Part shown: in pieces, positions 48,990 through 59,269 of the stretch
How the letters are laid out: each line of letters opens with the position of its first letter
How positions within the stretch are numbered: the stretch's first letter is position 1
DNA from: Maribellus sediminis
GTDB taxonomy: Bacteria > Bacteroidota > Bacteroidia > Bacteroidales > Prolixibacteraceae
Direction: 5' to 3'
DNA length: 64,000 nucleotides
Assembly: GCF_011799805.1 (NCBI RefSeq)
Contig: NZ_WXUB01000003.1
Location: 558,001 to 622,000 of the forward strand
Program-made: the position numbers and the translations under genes
Notes under the pieces: model-generated
What the model was told of the DNA's origin: nothing
The model's input: only the letters and a program-made list of their open reading frames with translations
Databases searched by the model: none

Positions 48990-50802
48990 TTTTGCTGAAA
49001 TGATTAACTACTACTTTGGCTTTTGCCTTACCAATAACTTCGGCTATTTTATCTTCAGACTGGGCTTTAATATTCTTTACTGATTTAAATTCACGTAGCA
49101 GTTTTTCCAGAGTTTTCTCCCCTACTCCGGTAATAGAGGAAAGTTCAGATTGAATAAAATTTCCTGAACGTTTATTGCGATGAAAGGTTATTCCAAACCG
49201 GTGAGCTTCGTCGCGCAATTGCTGAATAATTTTTAGCGATTCTGAATTTTTACTGATGTAAATAGGTACAGAATCGCCCGGAAAATAGATTTCTTCAAGT
49301 CGCTTGGCAATACCAACAATTGTAATTTTTCCTCTTAAATTCAATTTATCAAGCGCCTGTACTGCCGAACTTAATTGTCCCTTTCCCCCGTCAATAACTA
49401 TTAATTGTGGCAAGGGCTTGTTTTCTTCTACTTGCCGTTTGTAACGCCGGTAAACAACCTCCTCCATTGAGGCAAAATCGTTCGGTCCTTCTACTGTTTT
49501 TATATTGAAATGGCGGTATTCGCGTTTTAAAGGCTTGGCATTTTTAAACACCACACAGGCAGCAACAGGATTTGTTCCTTGCAAATTACTGTTATCAAAG
49601 CACTCGATAAGTACGGGTAGTTCCTTTAATTGCAAGTCTTTTTTAATGGTATTTAGTATTCTATCCGTACGTTCCTGGGGGTTCTTTAAAACCGTTTGTT
49701 TATCCTTTTCAAGTTTAAAATATTTGGCATTTCGCTGAGAAAGATCCAGTAACTGCTTCTTTTCGCCACGCTGGGGCACTTTAAATAACACATTCTCGAT
49801 TACATTCTTCAATTTGAAAGGCACTAAAATCTCCCTGGCATTACTAAATATTTTTTGACGAATATCAACAATACCGGCCATTAGCAACTCTTCTTTCGAT
49901 TCATCCAGGCCCTTTTTTATCTCCAAAGTAAAGGTTTGAATGATCGCACCCTTTATTATTTTAAGGTAATTTATGAAGGCAAATTTTTCATCTTCATCGA
50001 TTGTAAACACATCAACGTCGGTAATAACCGGCGACACAACCGTTGACCGGCTTTGATATCGTTTTAAAGAATCGTATTTCTCTTTAATCTTAATTGCTTC
50101 TTCGAACTCAAGATTCATTGATTTTTCAGCCATCAAATCCTCCAGATGTTTGATTACACCGGAAACGTTTCCTTTCAAAATATTAGATATATCACTAATT
50201 CCATCGTCGTATTTCTGTTTGGAAACATGCCCCTCACATGGCCCTTCACAGTTTCCGATATGATATTCCAGGCAAACCTTGAATTTCCCGTTCCTTATAT
50301 TCTCATCTGTCAGATTGTAATTACAATTGCGTAACTTATATTGAGTTTTAAACAGATCGAGCAAGGTTTGCACAGTATAAAAAGAAGTATACGGACCGAA
50401 GTATTTCGACCCGTCCCTAACCAGATTTCTGGTTTTAAAAACTCTTGAAAAGGGCTCATTTTTTATACAAATCCAGGGGTAGCTTTTATCGTCTTTGAGT
50501 CTGATATTGTAGCGCGGTTGATACTTCTTGATCAGATTATTTTCAAGCAGCAAAGCATCCTGCTCACTTGCTACAACCATGTGTTTTATATCGGTTATGT
50601 TACGTACCAACAAAGCAGTCTTCCGGTGCTCGTGCTGTTTCGAAAAATAGGAAGAAACACGCTTTTTTAGATCCTTGGCTTTACCGATATAAATAATGGT
50701 ATTCGAATTATCGAAAAACTGATAAATACCAGGCTGGTGCGGTAAAACCGCAATTAATGATTTTAAATGATCGATATTACTATTTACGGTTTTATACTTC
50801 AC
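48973..50802 (-). CDS. uvrC: Excinuclease ABC subunit C
   Basis: 609 aa with GTG start, three bases after the apt stop. Makes both incisions in nucleotide excision repair with UvrAB. Domains in order: N-terminal GIY-YIG nuclease (PGIYQFFDNSNTIIYIGKAK, about residues 22-42), UvrBC helical hairpin (MNLEFEEAIKIKEKYDSLKR), RNase H-like nuclease (LIECFDNSNLQGTNPVAACV and VIDGGKGQLSSA), and C-terminal helix-hairpin-helix (SSITGVGEKTLEKLLREF). Full length. Confidence 0.95.
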   Translation of the reverse strand: MKYKTVNSNIDHLKSLIAVLPHQPGIYQFFDNSNTIIYIGKAKDLKKRVSSYFSKQHEHRKTALLVRNITDIKHMVVASEQDALLLENNLIKKYQPRYNIRLKDDKSYPWICIKNEPFSRVFKTRNLVRDGSKYFGPYTSFYTVQTLLDLFKTQYKLRNCNYNLTDENIRNGKFKVCLEYHIGNCEGPCEGHVSKQKYDDGISDISNILKGNVSGVIKHLEDLMAEKSMNLEFEEAIKIKEKYDSLKRYQSRSTVVSPVITDVDVFTIDEDEKFAFINYLKIIKGAIIQTFTLEIKKGLDESKEELLMAGIVDIRQKIFSNAREILVPFKLKNVIENVLFKVPQRGEKKQLLDLSQRNAKYFKLEKDKQTVLKNPQERTDRILNTIKKDLQLKELPVLIECFDNSNLQGTNPVAACVVFKNAKPLKREYRHFNIKTVEGPNDFASMEEVVYRRYKRQVEENKPLPQLIVIDGGKGQLSSAVQALDKLNLRGKITIVGIAKRLEEIYFPGDSVPIYISKNSESLKIIQQLRDEAHRFGITFHRNKRSGNFIQSELSSITGVGEKTLEKLLREFKSVKNIKAQSEDKIAEVIGKAKAKVVVNHFSKNEHEK

Positions 50803-50805
50803 CGA

Positions 50806-51327
50806 CTAATTGTATTTTACCAAAACATGCGGCTGATACTCCTTTAGTAATTGCTTATTTGGAGTTTCAATAAATTCAAGATCACAAATAAAACTAAAAT
50901 ATACCTGCTTCACTCCACACTTCTGCGCCAATTTAAGTGCTGCGAGGGCGGTTCCTCCGGTAGCCAAAAGATCATCATGAATCAATACCACATCTTCTTC
51001 CGAAAGCGCATCTGCATGCATCTCTACCACATCAGTTCCGTATTCCAACTCATAAGTTTCCTGAATAATATCGCAAGGCAACTTTCCCTTTTTGCGTACC
51101 GGAACAAAACCGGCATCCAGATCATTGGCGATTGCACCGCCAAATACAAAACCACGAGCCTCCAAACCCACAACTTTTGTAATTCCCAGATCGCGAAAAT
51201 TATCGCTGATTGTTTGCGTTACATACCGAACAGCTTCCTTGTTTTTAAAAAGCGTAGTAATATCCTTAAAATTAATTCCCTCTTTTGGATAATCAGGAAT
51301 TTCTCTTATCTCTTTTTTTAAATCCAT
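50806..51327 (-). CDS. apt: Adenine phosphoribosyltransferase
   Basis: 173 aa from MDLKKEIREIPDYPKEG at 51327. Salvages adenine to AMP with PRPP. The PRPP-binding motif VVLIHDDLLATGGTALAAL and the KVVGLEARGFVFGG block are intact. An upstream in-frame ATG would add MFHVEQSLK, but those codons are the parS site read as protein (ATG TTT CAC GTG GAA CA), so the shorter start is right. It sits between mnmG and uvrC. Confidence 0.92.
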   Translation of the reverse strand: MDLKKEIREIPDYPKEGINFKDITTLFKNKEAVRYVTQTISDNFRDLGITKVVGLEARGFVFGGAIANDLDAGFVPVRKKGKLPCDIIQETYELEYGTDVVEMHADALSEEDVVLIHDDLLATGGTALAALKLAQKCGVKQVYFSFICDLEFIETPNKQLLKEYQPHVLVKYN

Positions 51328-51337
51328 TTTTAATGAT

Positions 51338-51353
51338 TGTTCCACGTGAAACA
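51338..51353 (+). promoter_or_regulatory. parS site (16/16)
   Basis: TGTTCCACGTGAAACA matches the ParB-binding consensus TGTTNCACGTGAAACA exactly. It lies between apt and mnmG, ending one base before the mnmG stop. ParB spreads from such sites to load condensin and segregate the origin region; they cluster near oriC. Confidence 0.85.
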
Positions 51354-53234
51354 TCAGCGCCCCATCATCACCAATAAAACGTTTATATCCGACGGAGAAA
51401 CACCTTGTATGCGTTTTGCCTGTCCTATTGTTTTTGGCTTAATGTTCGTCAATTTTTGACGTGCTTCAGTTGATATTGATTTTAATTCAGTATAATTAAA
51501 TTTATTTTCAATGACTATATCGTCGAACTTACTTAGTTTCTCGGCTAAATTCTGCTCACGATTAATATAGCCTTCGTATTTAATGGCAATTTCAGCACCC
51601 TGAAGAATTTCCGTTTTTCGTTCTGAAGGAATGTTCTCAAGAAAATTTTTAAAAGGCGTAATGACTTCAATTAAATCGAAAATTGAAATCTGAGGGCGCA
51701 ATATTATGTCAATTAGCTTAACTCCCTGTTTCAATTCACTGGTTCCTTTTTGAAGCAGTAAATCGTTAACAAATCTTGGTTTTACGGAGAAAGTCCTGGT
51801 AAACTCTACAATTTGCTGAATACTGTCGTATTTTTCATTTAACAAATCCATCCGTTCCCTGGAAGCCAGTCCAATTTTATAGGATTTTTCCGTTAGGCGG
51901 AAGTCTGCATTATCCTGACGTAATAAAATCCTGAATTCAGCACGACTTGTAAACATTCTGTAAGGCTCGTCAACACCTTTAGTAACTAAATCATCAATAA
52001 GTACACCAATGTACGCTTCATTGCGTCTGAGTACAAATGGTTCATCAGAACCGGAACTTTTTAAGTGAGCATTAATCCCTGCCATAATACCCTGAGCACC
52101 AGCCTCTTCATATCCTGTCGTACCATTAATCTGACCTGCAAAATAAAGGTTTTCAACCAGTTTTGTTTCCAGCGTATGGTACAATTGAGTAGGCTCAAAA
52201 TAATCGTATTCAATGGCGTAACCCGGACGGAATATCTTTGCATTTTCCAGCCCTACAATTTTATGAAGTCCCTTTAATTGAACATCCCATGGAAGAGAGG
52301 AAGAGTAACCATTCAAATAATATTCTATGGTATTCTCTCCTTCGGGTTCAAGAAATAATTGATGCTTCTCCTTTTCGGCAAATGTTACCAGTTTCGATTC
52401 AATACTTGGACAATATCTTGGACCCGCTGCCTGAATAGTGCCATCGAACATCGGCGAAAAATCAAAGCCTTTTTCCAATTCGGAATGCACTTCTTTACTG
52501 GTATGTGTTATCCAGCAAGATCTTTGTTTTAACCTAGATTCAGTACCGGGTAAATATGAAAACTTAGAATATTCTTCATCCCCTTTTTGCTCTTGAAGTT
52601 TCGAGAAATCAATGGTTCTGCCATCGATTCTTACAGGAGTACCGGTTTTTAGCCGGCCCGTTTTAAAATCATGTTCGAAAAGCTGTTCAGTAATATTATA
52701 GGCAGCTGATTCTCCAATACGACCTCCCTGCATTTTAGCAGCACCAATGTGCATTAAACCGTTTAAGAAGGTACCGTTTGTAAGAATAACAGTGCTCGAA
52801 TTGAATTCGATTCCAATTTTTGTACGAACTCCCTTTACCTTTTTGTCCTCAATAATCAAAGAAACAACGGCATCCTGCCACAGATCCAGGTTTTCAGTGT
52901 TTTCAAGAATATTGCGCCATTCCTCAGTAAACCGAAAACGATCGTTTTGAGAGCGTGGACTCCACATTGCCGGTCCTTTCGACTGGTTTAACATGCGAAA
53001 TTGTATGGTAGTTTTATCCGCAATAATACCCGAATAACCACCCAGCGCATCAATTTCTCTAACGATCTGACCTTTTGCAATTCCTCCCATGGCGGGATTA
53101 CACGACATTTGACCGTACTTTGTCATATCCATAGTGATTAACAAAGTTTTAGAGCCTAAATTTGCCGCTGCTGCAGCTGCTTCGCAACCCGCATGCCCGC
53201 CTCCTACTACAATAACATCATAAAATGGCATCAT
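51354..53234 (-). CDS. mnmG: tRNA uridine-5-carboxymethylaminomethyl enzyme MnmG
   Basis: 626 aa. With MnmE it modifies U34 of tRNAs that read split codon boxes. The FAD-binding motif is VVGGGHAGCEAAAAAANLG at the N-terminus, and the GidA signatures are GGIAKGQIVREIDALGG and TGYEEAGAQGIMAGINAHL. The C-terminal helical domain is complete. The start overlaps the ybeY stop (ATGA). Also called gidA; usually encoded near the replication origin, consistent with the parS site beside it. Confidence 0.95.
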   Translation of the reverse strand: MMPFYDVIVVGGGHAGCEAAAAAANLGSKTLLITMDMTKYGQMSCNPAMGGIAKGQIVREIDALGGYSGIIADKTTIQFRMLNQSKGPAMWSPRSQNDRFRFTEEWRNILENTENLDLWQDAVVSLIIEDKKVKGVRTKIGIEFNSSTVILTNGTFLNGLMHIGAAKMQGGRIGESAAYNITEQLFEHDFKTGRLKTGTPVRIDGRTIDFSKLQEQKGDEEYSKFSYLPGTESRLKQRSCWITHTSKEVHSELEKGFDFSPMFDGTIQAAGPRYCPSIESKLVTFAEKEKHQLFLEPEGENTIEYYLNGYSSSLPWDVQLKGLHKIVGLENAKIFRPGYAIEYDYFEPTQLYHTLETKLVENLYFAGQINGTTGYEEAGAQGIMAGINAHLKSSGSDEPFVLRRNEAYIGVLIDDLVTKGVDEPYRMFTSRAEFRILLRQDNADFRLTEKSYKIGLASRERMDLLNEKYDSIQQIVEFTRTFSVKPRFVNDLLLQKGTSELKQGVKLIDIILRPQISIFDLIEVITPFKNFLENIPSERKTEILQGAEIAIKYEGYINREQNLAEKLSKFDDIVIENKFNYTELKSISTEARQKLTNIKPKTIGQAKRIQGVSPSDINVLLVMMGR

Positions 53235-53668
53235 AATTCCAGTCCCTCAAAATCAACTTCACTTAAATAATAATTCTCCTTTTGCCGCATTATCTGTTGT
53301 TCTTCCTCCGATTTGTCGTTGTAGCCGACGAGATGAAGAGTGCCATGAAAAACCACCCTGTAAAGCTCTTTTAAGACGCTTATTTCGAATTTTGCGGCAT
53401 TCTCTTTAACACGGTCCAAACTAATGAACAAATCGCCTGAAATTGTCTCTCCTTCAACATAATCGAAGGTGATAATGTCAGTATAATAATCGTGATTCAG
53501 GTATTCTTTGTTCATTTCGAGTAAATATTCATCGGAACAAAAAACGACTGAAATATCACCTGTTTTCTTTAACTCATTTTTAATCAATGAATTAAGGTGC
53601 AAAAGTAATATTTTTTCGTGAATTGGAACTGATTTTATGTCTTCGAAGAAAAATTCGATGGAATTCAT
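53231..53668 (-). CDS. ybeY: Endoribonuclease YbeY
   Basis: 145 aa from ATG at 53668, which overlaps the stop of the upstream gene (ATGA); a TTG two codons earlier is less likely. Zinc-dependent RNase for 16S rRNA 3'-end maturation and ribosome quality control. The metal motif HxxxHxxGYxxx is VFHGTLHLVGYNDKSEEEQ (about residues 110-128), and DIITFDYVEGETISGDLFIS is the conserved core strand. Confidence 0.92.
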   Translation of the reverse strand: MNSIEFFFEDIKSVPIHEKILLLHLNSLIKNELKKTGDISVVFCSDEYLLEMNKEYLNHDYYTDIITFDYVEGETISGDLFISLDRVKENAAKFEISVLKELYRVVFHGTLHLVGYNDKSEEEQQIMRQKENYYLSEVDFEGLEL

Positions 53669-54075
53669 GTACAATTAATTTGAAAATGCAAACTATTGGT
53701 TTGCTCATTAAACTCAATTTTTTCTGAGATTGATTTTATAATGTGAATTCCTCTTCCTGACTCTTTTAAAATATTGTCAATATGTGTCGGATCAGGAACA
53801 GCTTTAATATCAAAACCAGTTCCTTCATCGCTAACTGTTACTTCAATACTTTTCTGTTTACAGTTAATAAGAACTTCTATTTGCTTGTGTACTACCTTTT
53901 TATTACCGTGTACAATGGAGTTATTTACAGCTTCCGATACACATAAAAATACCTTATTATAGCACGACTGAGGAAGATTGTGGAATTCAAAAATGTCATG
54001 AAGAAATTTATCTACCTTCTTAATTTCTTCTAATTTTGATTTTATCACCAGTATGTGAGTTGGAGTCTCTTTCAC
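53665..54075 (-). CDS. Anti-sigma-factor-like ATP-binding protein
   Basis: 136 aa with GTG start overlapping the DUF4175 stop. HATPase_c fold of the RsbW/SpoIIAB type: N box EAVNNSIVHGNK, G1 box SDEGTGFDIKAV and G2 box ESGRGIHIIKSI, with no histidine phosphorylation domain. Such proteins bind or phosphorylate anti-sigma antagonists; the partner is not identifiable here. It is translationally coupled to both neighbours, linking the DUF4175 protein and ybeY-mnmG in one operon. Confidence 0.85.
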   Translation of the reverse strand: MKETPTHILVIKSKLEEIKKVDKFLHDIFEFHNLPQSCYNKVFLCVSEAVNNSIVHGNKKVVHKQIEVLINCKQKSIEVTVSDEGTGFDIKAVPDPTHIDNILKESGRGIHIIKSISEKIEFNEQTNSLHFQINCT

Positions 54076-57000
54076 TCTTTACTTCGAATATTGTTCAGAT
54101 ATTGTTTGTATTTCGCATTATAAAAGTTATTCAATTTGTGCGCATTCTTATTCATGTACTCAATCGAATAATTTTCTTTGTCTTTATACTCAAAAAATTC
54201 AACAGGGTTACTGTAGAAGTCTTCGGCGCTCTCAGATTCTCTTTTTTGATCAAATTCACGTTCCAACTCAGCCTTTTCAGCTTCCAGCAAACGTGTAGTA
54301 ATTAAATGTTGACGTTTTAATGTTTCAGCATTTATCGATTTACTCATTAATTCTTTACGGTTTTGCTCCAGCATTTGATCTATTTGCTGCATTGCACTTT
54401 TTGCCTCACTTCCTACACTTCCGTTATTCATAAGTTCGCGGAGCATTTGCTGCATCATTTCATGTTGCATCAAACTTTGCCCAAGTTGCTGGCTCATGCC
54501 CTGCATATTTCCGCTCTTCATTTGCTGAATCATTTTCTCCAATTGCTTTTGCATACTTTCTGATGATTCTTTCAAATCCTGCATTCCCGAACTTCCTTGT
54601 CCTCCCGGATTTTCGCACTGTTGATCGCCAGGCTGCGAATTTGCCTGCTGCTTTTCAAGGTTTTCCAATGCTTCATTCAGCAATAATGCCAGGTTATTAA
54701 CCGAAGTTATAACAAATTGCTGACTGCTTCTTGCCTGCGGAAACAAAGCCTCTTCCATCTGAGATGCCGCTTTGTCGAGGTTGAGCTCCATGCTAACCAG
54801 TTCGTTATTAATTGTACTTGAAATTTGTGGTGTTCGCATGGCCAGGGTATACAATGAATCTTTCACAATCTGGCTTTGATCAAGAATTCTTTTTTGAGCC
54901 TGATTCAAGTCTACTAACATTGGATCTTTGGCATCAACACCACTTAAATCGCTAAGTATATCCTCCTGAGTGAAACTCATATAAATGAGATTACTTAAGA
55001 TTTGACGCAGATTCTGAATGTTTTCCTGGTTCTGTTCCGACGAATTCATATCCAGCATTTGCTGCATAGAAAAAGCCATATTTTTCATCTTTTCAGATGT
55101 TTCCTTCAAACTGCTGCTCGATTTCTTTCTATTCTTTTTATCGAGGTTTTCCTTACTTTTTTCAATGCTCTCATCTGTGTCTTTAAACTCCTCGTTGAAT
55201 TCATCAAAATTCATCGGTTTTTCAAGCTCCTTATTCAGTTCAAGCGCATCTTTAACCTTTTGTTGAAGGTCGTCCAGTTCTTTTTGGTGTTGTTCAACCT
55301 GTTCTTTTGTTTCTTCAAAATTCTTTTGATCGCTTATTTCTTCGGCCATCTTTTCTTCTTCGTTGGCCATCTCATTTACCTTGTCGATCACATCCTGAAG
55401 CTTCTGCTCAACCTTCATTTTTTTGAGCATTTCAATATTTCTGTCGAGTTGTTTCTGAAGATCATCAAATGTGAGATCCATATTTTTGGTGAGTTCGTTT
55501 AACTTTTTACTGTCGAATTCTTCAGCCAGTTTATTAAACTCTTCCATCAGTTTTTTTAGCTCATCAGTAAAAACTTCTTCAAGCAATTCTTCAATTTGCT
55601 TTTGCTTTTCTAGCATGTCCTCGTTTTGCTTATCAAAAGAGTTCATGTAGTTGTTCAAGCGCTCATTATCCTGTTTAATCTGATCGTACATGTTCTCCAA
55701 CTTCGATTGCTTTTGGACAATGTCGTTCACCATCTGCGACTTTTCCCAATCCGAAATATTGGTATCCATGTTTTTAAGTTGCAGATTTTTCATGTCCTTT
55801 TGAATTTCGCCAGCCAGTTCACGACTTTGCTGAAGTCTGTTTTCCAGATTTTTAAACTGTTCGTTATCAAATGCTTCCAATTCTTCGCGGTTTGGAAACT
55901 GAAAGGTAAAACTCTTTGAAGTTGTTGTTTTATAATGGTTAATTACATCGTTATCGCTTACCGAAAAGTAGTATGAAATAATTCCTTCAGGATCGGGCAG
56001 ATCACTAAAATCGAAACTGTAATAGAATTCCTGGTCACTTAGCGAACGAATAACCGGGATGTTAATAGCAGAGTCTTCATTGGCAACATTAAAATGAAAT
56101 TTAAGCGAAGAAAACCCGTAATCGTCACCAATCATTCCTTTGTAAAAGAAACGCGTAATCTTGGTTGAATCCTGAACTTCAAGTACTTCAATTTCGGGAT
56201 AAAGATCGGGTATAACTTCAATAAAATAAGATAAAGCCAATTCAGGTTCTGTTACACGATTTTGAATGTAAACACTGTATTCAGTCGATTTCGAAAACGT
56301 CTTATCAACCGTGTATGAATTATCTTCTTTAACAGCATCAATTCTTACCGAATCATCAACAAGCAGGTATAACGAATCAACATCAATTCCGTTAAATGTC
56401 CATTTTACTTTTGTGCCGTTTGGAATCTGCAGATCACCGAGGTTTTCAAAACTCTGATTTTTTTGGGCCGTGTACGAAGGTGGTGTAATTTCACTCGTAA
56501 AACTGTTAATACCAGGTTTGGGCAACAATTCCAGGTTATAAACATCCGATTTGTATTTCAGATCGGTAAAATAAAACTGTACGGGATTGATAACCGAAGC
56601 CATTTCGAAGGAATAAGCTCCGGCCGAGGTACTTTTCATCAGGTAATTATTACCATCGATGTTGATATAAACAATTTGTGGTAACTCCTCTCCTTCTGCA
56701 TTTACATTGAAAATAAAGGCATCTCCTTTTTTTGCCTCTAAGTTTTTGTTTTGCAGGAAGAAAGTAAAAGGTGCCGGTTTAACAAACTGCTGATTGTAAT
56801 GAATGATCCGGTGTGTTGAATCGGTAAATAAATGTTTGTTGCTAACAAAAAGTCCGGCTGTTAGCAACGCACTTATTAATAAGTAAACCGATATTAAACG
56901 AACATTCCGGTAATTTATAGCTTCATTGAAATCGAAAACCTTTAGTTCTTCAATTTTCTGATCGATACTGGCCAGCACAATTTCATTTGAAACATCGGAG

Positions 57001-57359
57001 TTTTTGTATTCCGACAATTCAATAATGTTGAGCAGTTTATCCTGGATACCTGAAAAATGGTTTTGAATAAGTGTTGTTGTCGACTTTAAACTCAAGGGTT
57101 TCAAAATGTTGGTAAGTCGCAGCAAAGGAAGAACTATAAAACTGAATATCAATAATATAGAAAATATAATATATCCAAAGAATGCCAGTTTTCGTATTTC
57201 AGAAGAGAAATAAACGAAGTACTCGATCACCGAAAAGAGGGTAAAAACCAATAGTAGCACCACAGTAGTTAATACCAATCCTTTTAATAAGTGGTTAGAG
57301 TAATACTTTAACTTAAAAGCATTCAGCTTATTAACAAGTATGTCGAAATTTTTTGTCAT
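54072..57359 (-). CDS. DUF4175 large membrane/coiled-coil protein
   Basis: 1095 aa. Two N-terminal membrane helices (about residues 28-50 and 59-82) and a third near 153-172 precede a beta-rich extracytoplasmic region (about 185-480). A very long coiled coil rich in Glu, Lys and Gln (about 500-760) follows, then a second helical region with Met/Gln-rich repeats (about 930-1010). This is the layout of Bacteroidota DUF4175 proteins, often found near BatA-type genes, with unknown function. First gene of the minus-strand run. Confidence 0.8.
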   Translation of the reverse strand: MTKNFDILVNKLNAFKLKYYSNHLLKGLVLTTVVLLLVFTLFSVIEYFVYFSSEIRKLAFFGYIIFSILLIFSFIVLPLLRLTNILKPLSLKSTTTLIQNHFSGIQDKLLNIIELSEYKNSDVSNEIVLASIDQKIEELKVFDFNEAINYRNVRLISVYLLISALLTAGLFVSNKHLFTDSTHRIIHYNQQFVKPAPFTFFLQNKNLEAKKGDAFIFNVNAEGEELPQIVYINIDGNNYLMKSTSAGAYSFEMASVINPVQFYFTDLKYKSDVYNLELLPKPGINSFTSEITPPSYTAQKNQSFENLGDLQIPNGTKVKWTFNGIDVDSLYLLVDDSVRIDAVKEDNSYTVDKTFSKSTEYSVYIQNRVTEPELALSYFIEVIPDLYPEIEVLEVQDSTKITRFFYKGMIGDDYGFSSLKFHFNVANEDSAINIPVIRSLSDQEFYYSFDFSDLPDPEGIISYYFSVSDNDVINHYKTTTSKSFTFQFPNREELEAFDNEQFKNLENRLQQSRELAGEIQKDMKNLQLKNMDTNISDWEKSQMVNDIVQKQSKLENMYDQIKQDNERLNNYMNSFDKQNEDMLEKQKQIEELLEEVFTDELKKLMEEFNKLAEEFDSKKLNELTKNMDLTFDDLQKQLDRNIEMLKKMKVEQKLQDVIDKVNEMANEEEKMAEEISDQKNFEETKEQVEQHQKELDDLQQKVKDALELNKELEKPMNFDEFNEEFKDTDESIEKSKENLDKKNRKKSSSSLKETSEKMKNMAFSMQQMLDMNSSEQNQENIQNLRQILSNLIYMSFTQEDILSDLSGVDAKDPMLVDLNQAQKRILDQSQIVKDSLYTLAMRTPQISSTINNELVSMELNLDKAASQMEEALFPQARSSQQFVITSVNNLALLLNEALENLEKQQANSQPGDQQCENPGGQGSSGMQDLKESSESMQKQLEKMIQQMKSGNMQGMSQQLGQSLMQHEMMQQMLRELMNNGSVGSEAKSAMQQIDQMLEQNRKELMSKSINAETLKRQHLITTRLLEAEKAELEREFDQKRESESAEDFYSNPVEFFEYKDKENYSIEYMNKNAHKLNNFYNAKYKQYLNNIRSKE

Positions 57360-57788
57360 TCTCTTGTTTTCAGGCTATTAGAATTAACCACAATGTTAAT
57401 AAATTGTGCGCTAACTACTAAAAAAACAAAAATAATCTTTTCCTTAAAAATTTGCTCAATTCATAAATTTCTACATATAATAACACCGGTGGATTTGAAT
57501 TGTTATGAAAACAATTTTTTGATGCCGATCTTTTAACAGTGTTTACACAGGTTCATATCTTGAAACCCTTATAAACACTAGAAATTAACAGATGTTGGTA
57601 ACAATTAGTATACTTTTATTTTACAATGAATTAAGACAAATGCAAGGTGTTAAAAACCGTTTAAGAACTGCGTTAATTTCGAACTCAAAATTGGTAACAA
57701 AAACTATTCAACAACTATTAACAGGATATAATAAACAACATTAGTTTTTATATTTGTTTTAAGAATAATAAATATAGATGTAGATATT
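57360..57788. other. Divergent intergenic region
   Basis: 430 AT-rich bases between the DUF4175 gene (minus) and the receiver-domain gene (plus). A perfect -7 box TATATTTG is at 57749-57756, 33 bases before the receiver gene start, without a good -33 TTG. I looked for DnaA boxes (TTATNCACA) and saw none, so this is not recognisably oriC. Confidence 0.4.
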
Positions 57789-58160
57789 TTGGACATCCTT
57801 TTAGTTGAAGACAATATTTTAAACCAGAAAGTAGTTTCTTTTAACCTCAAAAAGTACAACTACTCGGTAACTGCCGTACGCGACGGAATAGAAGCACTGA
57901 ATGAAATCAAAACCGGAAATTATAGCCTGGTATTGATGGATCTGATGCTTCCGGGAATGAACGGGTATGAAATTACCAGCGAAATAAGAAAGTTTGAAAA
58001 ATCGGCCGGTATTGAAAAAGAAGTGCCTATCATTGCAATTACAGCAAATACGTTGGATAACGATCGCGAAAAATGTTTCCAGGTCGGAATGAACGAATAC
58101 TTATCGAAACCCTTTACTGCTGAACAACTGATTGAAAAAATCAGGTTATTTATTGATTAG
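57789..58160 (+). CDS. Stand-alone response-regulator receiver domain
   Basis: 123 aa, a single CheY-like domain with no output domain, TTG start (MDILLVEDNILNQKVV). The phosphorylation site is the Asp in LVLMDLMLPGMNGYE; the switch Thr is in IAITANTLDND and the Lys in YLSKPFTAEQL. It probably acts as a phospho-relay or partner-binding switch; its kinase is not in the window. Its stop abuts the ruvB start directly, so both are co-transcribed. Confidence 0.88.
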   Translation: MDILLVEDNILNQKVVSFNLKKYNYSVTAVRDGIEALNEIKTGNYSLVLMDLMLPGMNGYEITSEIRKFEKSAGIEKEVPIIAITANTLDNDREKCFQVGMNEYLSKPFTAEQLIEKIRLFID

Positions 58161-59183
58161 ATGGATGAAAATCTGGACATAAGAGGAGAATCGTATACCG
58201 AAACCGAGCGGGAACTGGATAAGCGTTTGCGACCCTTGGAATTCAAAGATTTCAGGGGGCAAAAACAGATTGTTGAAAACCTTGAGATTTTTGTACAGGC
58301 GGCTAAAATGCGTGGTGAAGCACTCGATCATGTGCTGTTGCACGGCCCACCAGGACTGGGAAAAACAACACTTTCGAATATTATTGCCAACGAACTTGGT
58401 GTGGGAATAAAAATCACATCGGGTCCGGTACTGGATAAACCAGGCGATTTGGCCGGTTTATTAACAAACCTGGAAGAAAGCGACGTACTTTTTATCGACG
58501 AAATTCACCGCCTCTCTCCCATTGTTGAAGAATATTTGTATTCGGCAATGGAAGATTTCCGGATCGATATTATGATCGATAAAGGACCAAGCGCCCGTTC
58601 TGTTCAGCTCGAATTGCATCCCTTTACTTTAATTGGTGCTACAACACGCTCAGGATTGCTTACATCGCCTCTTCGTGCCCGTTTTGGTATCAACTCCCAT
58701 CTCGAGTATTACGACGCCGATATCCTTACGCAAATCGTTAAACGTTCGGCCGGTATTTTAAATGTTGAAATTACCGAAGAAGCTGCAAGTGAAATTGCAC
58801 TCCGAAGTCGCGGAACGCCACGTATTGTAAATTCATTGTTGCGTCGCGTGCGCGATTTTGCCCAGGTTAAAGGCGATGGCAGTATCGATATAAAAATTAC
58901 GCGTCATGCACTTTCGGCTTTAAATATCGATAAACACGGTTTGGATGAAATGGACAACCGCATCCTGACTTCGATTATTGATAAATTTAAAGGTGGCCCG
59001 GTTGGAATAACAACCATTGCAACGGCAGTTGGCGAAGATGCCGGAACCATTGAAGAAGTGTACGAACCTTTTCTGATTAAGGAAGGATTTATAAAACGAA
59101 CTCCCCGCGGAAGAGAAGCTACTGAATTGGCTTATAAACATTTAGGACGCGTTAAATACGGCGATTCCCCTACCCTTTTTTAG
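58161..59183 (+). CDS. ruvB: Holliday junction helicase RuvB
   Basis: 340 aa. AAA+ motor that drives branch migration with RuvA. Walker A is [17 protein letters not shown], Walker [19 protein letters not shown], sensor 1 and arginine finger region [20 protein letters not shown], and the C-terminal winged helix ends [20 protein letters not shown]. Full length. A weak convergent hairpin without a T-run (CCCGGCA/TGCCGGG, 59197-59219) follows. Confidence 0.95.
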   Translation: MDENLDIRGESYTETERELDKRLRPLEFKDFRGQKQIVENLEIFVQAAKMRGEALDHVLLHGPPGLGKTTLSNIIANELGVGIKITSGPVLDKPGDLAGLLTNLEESDVLFIDEIHRLSPIVEEYLYSAMEDFRIDIMIDKGPSARSVQLELHPFTLIGATTRSGLLTSPLRARFGINSHLEYYDADILTQIVKRSAGILNVEITEEAASEIALRSRGTPRIVNSLLRRVRDFAQVKGDGSIDIKITRHALSALNIDKHGLDEMDNRILTSIIDKFKGGPVGITTIATAVGEDAGTIEEVYEPFLIKEGFIKRTPRGREATELAYKHLGRVKYGDSPTLF

Positions 59184-59269
59184 AAGGATGAATATCCCCG
59201 GCAGCTAAAGCATGCCGGGCAGGGATTAAGGATTGTTGATTTGAATGCAATTCAGCATAAGAACTTTGC

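Noticed and set aside
51328-51354. Nine-residue extension MFHVEQSLK of apt
   Set aside because: These codons are the parS site; the true start is MDLKKEI at 51327.
57360-57788. Replication origin
   Set aside because: AT-rich and next to a divergent pair, but no DnaA-box cluster is visible.
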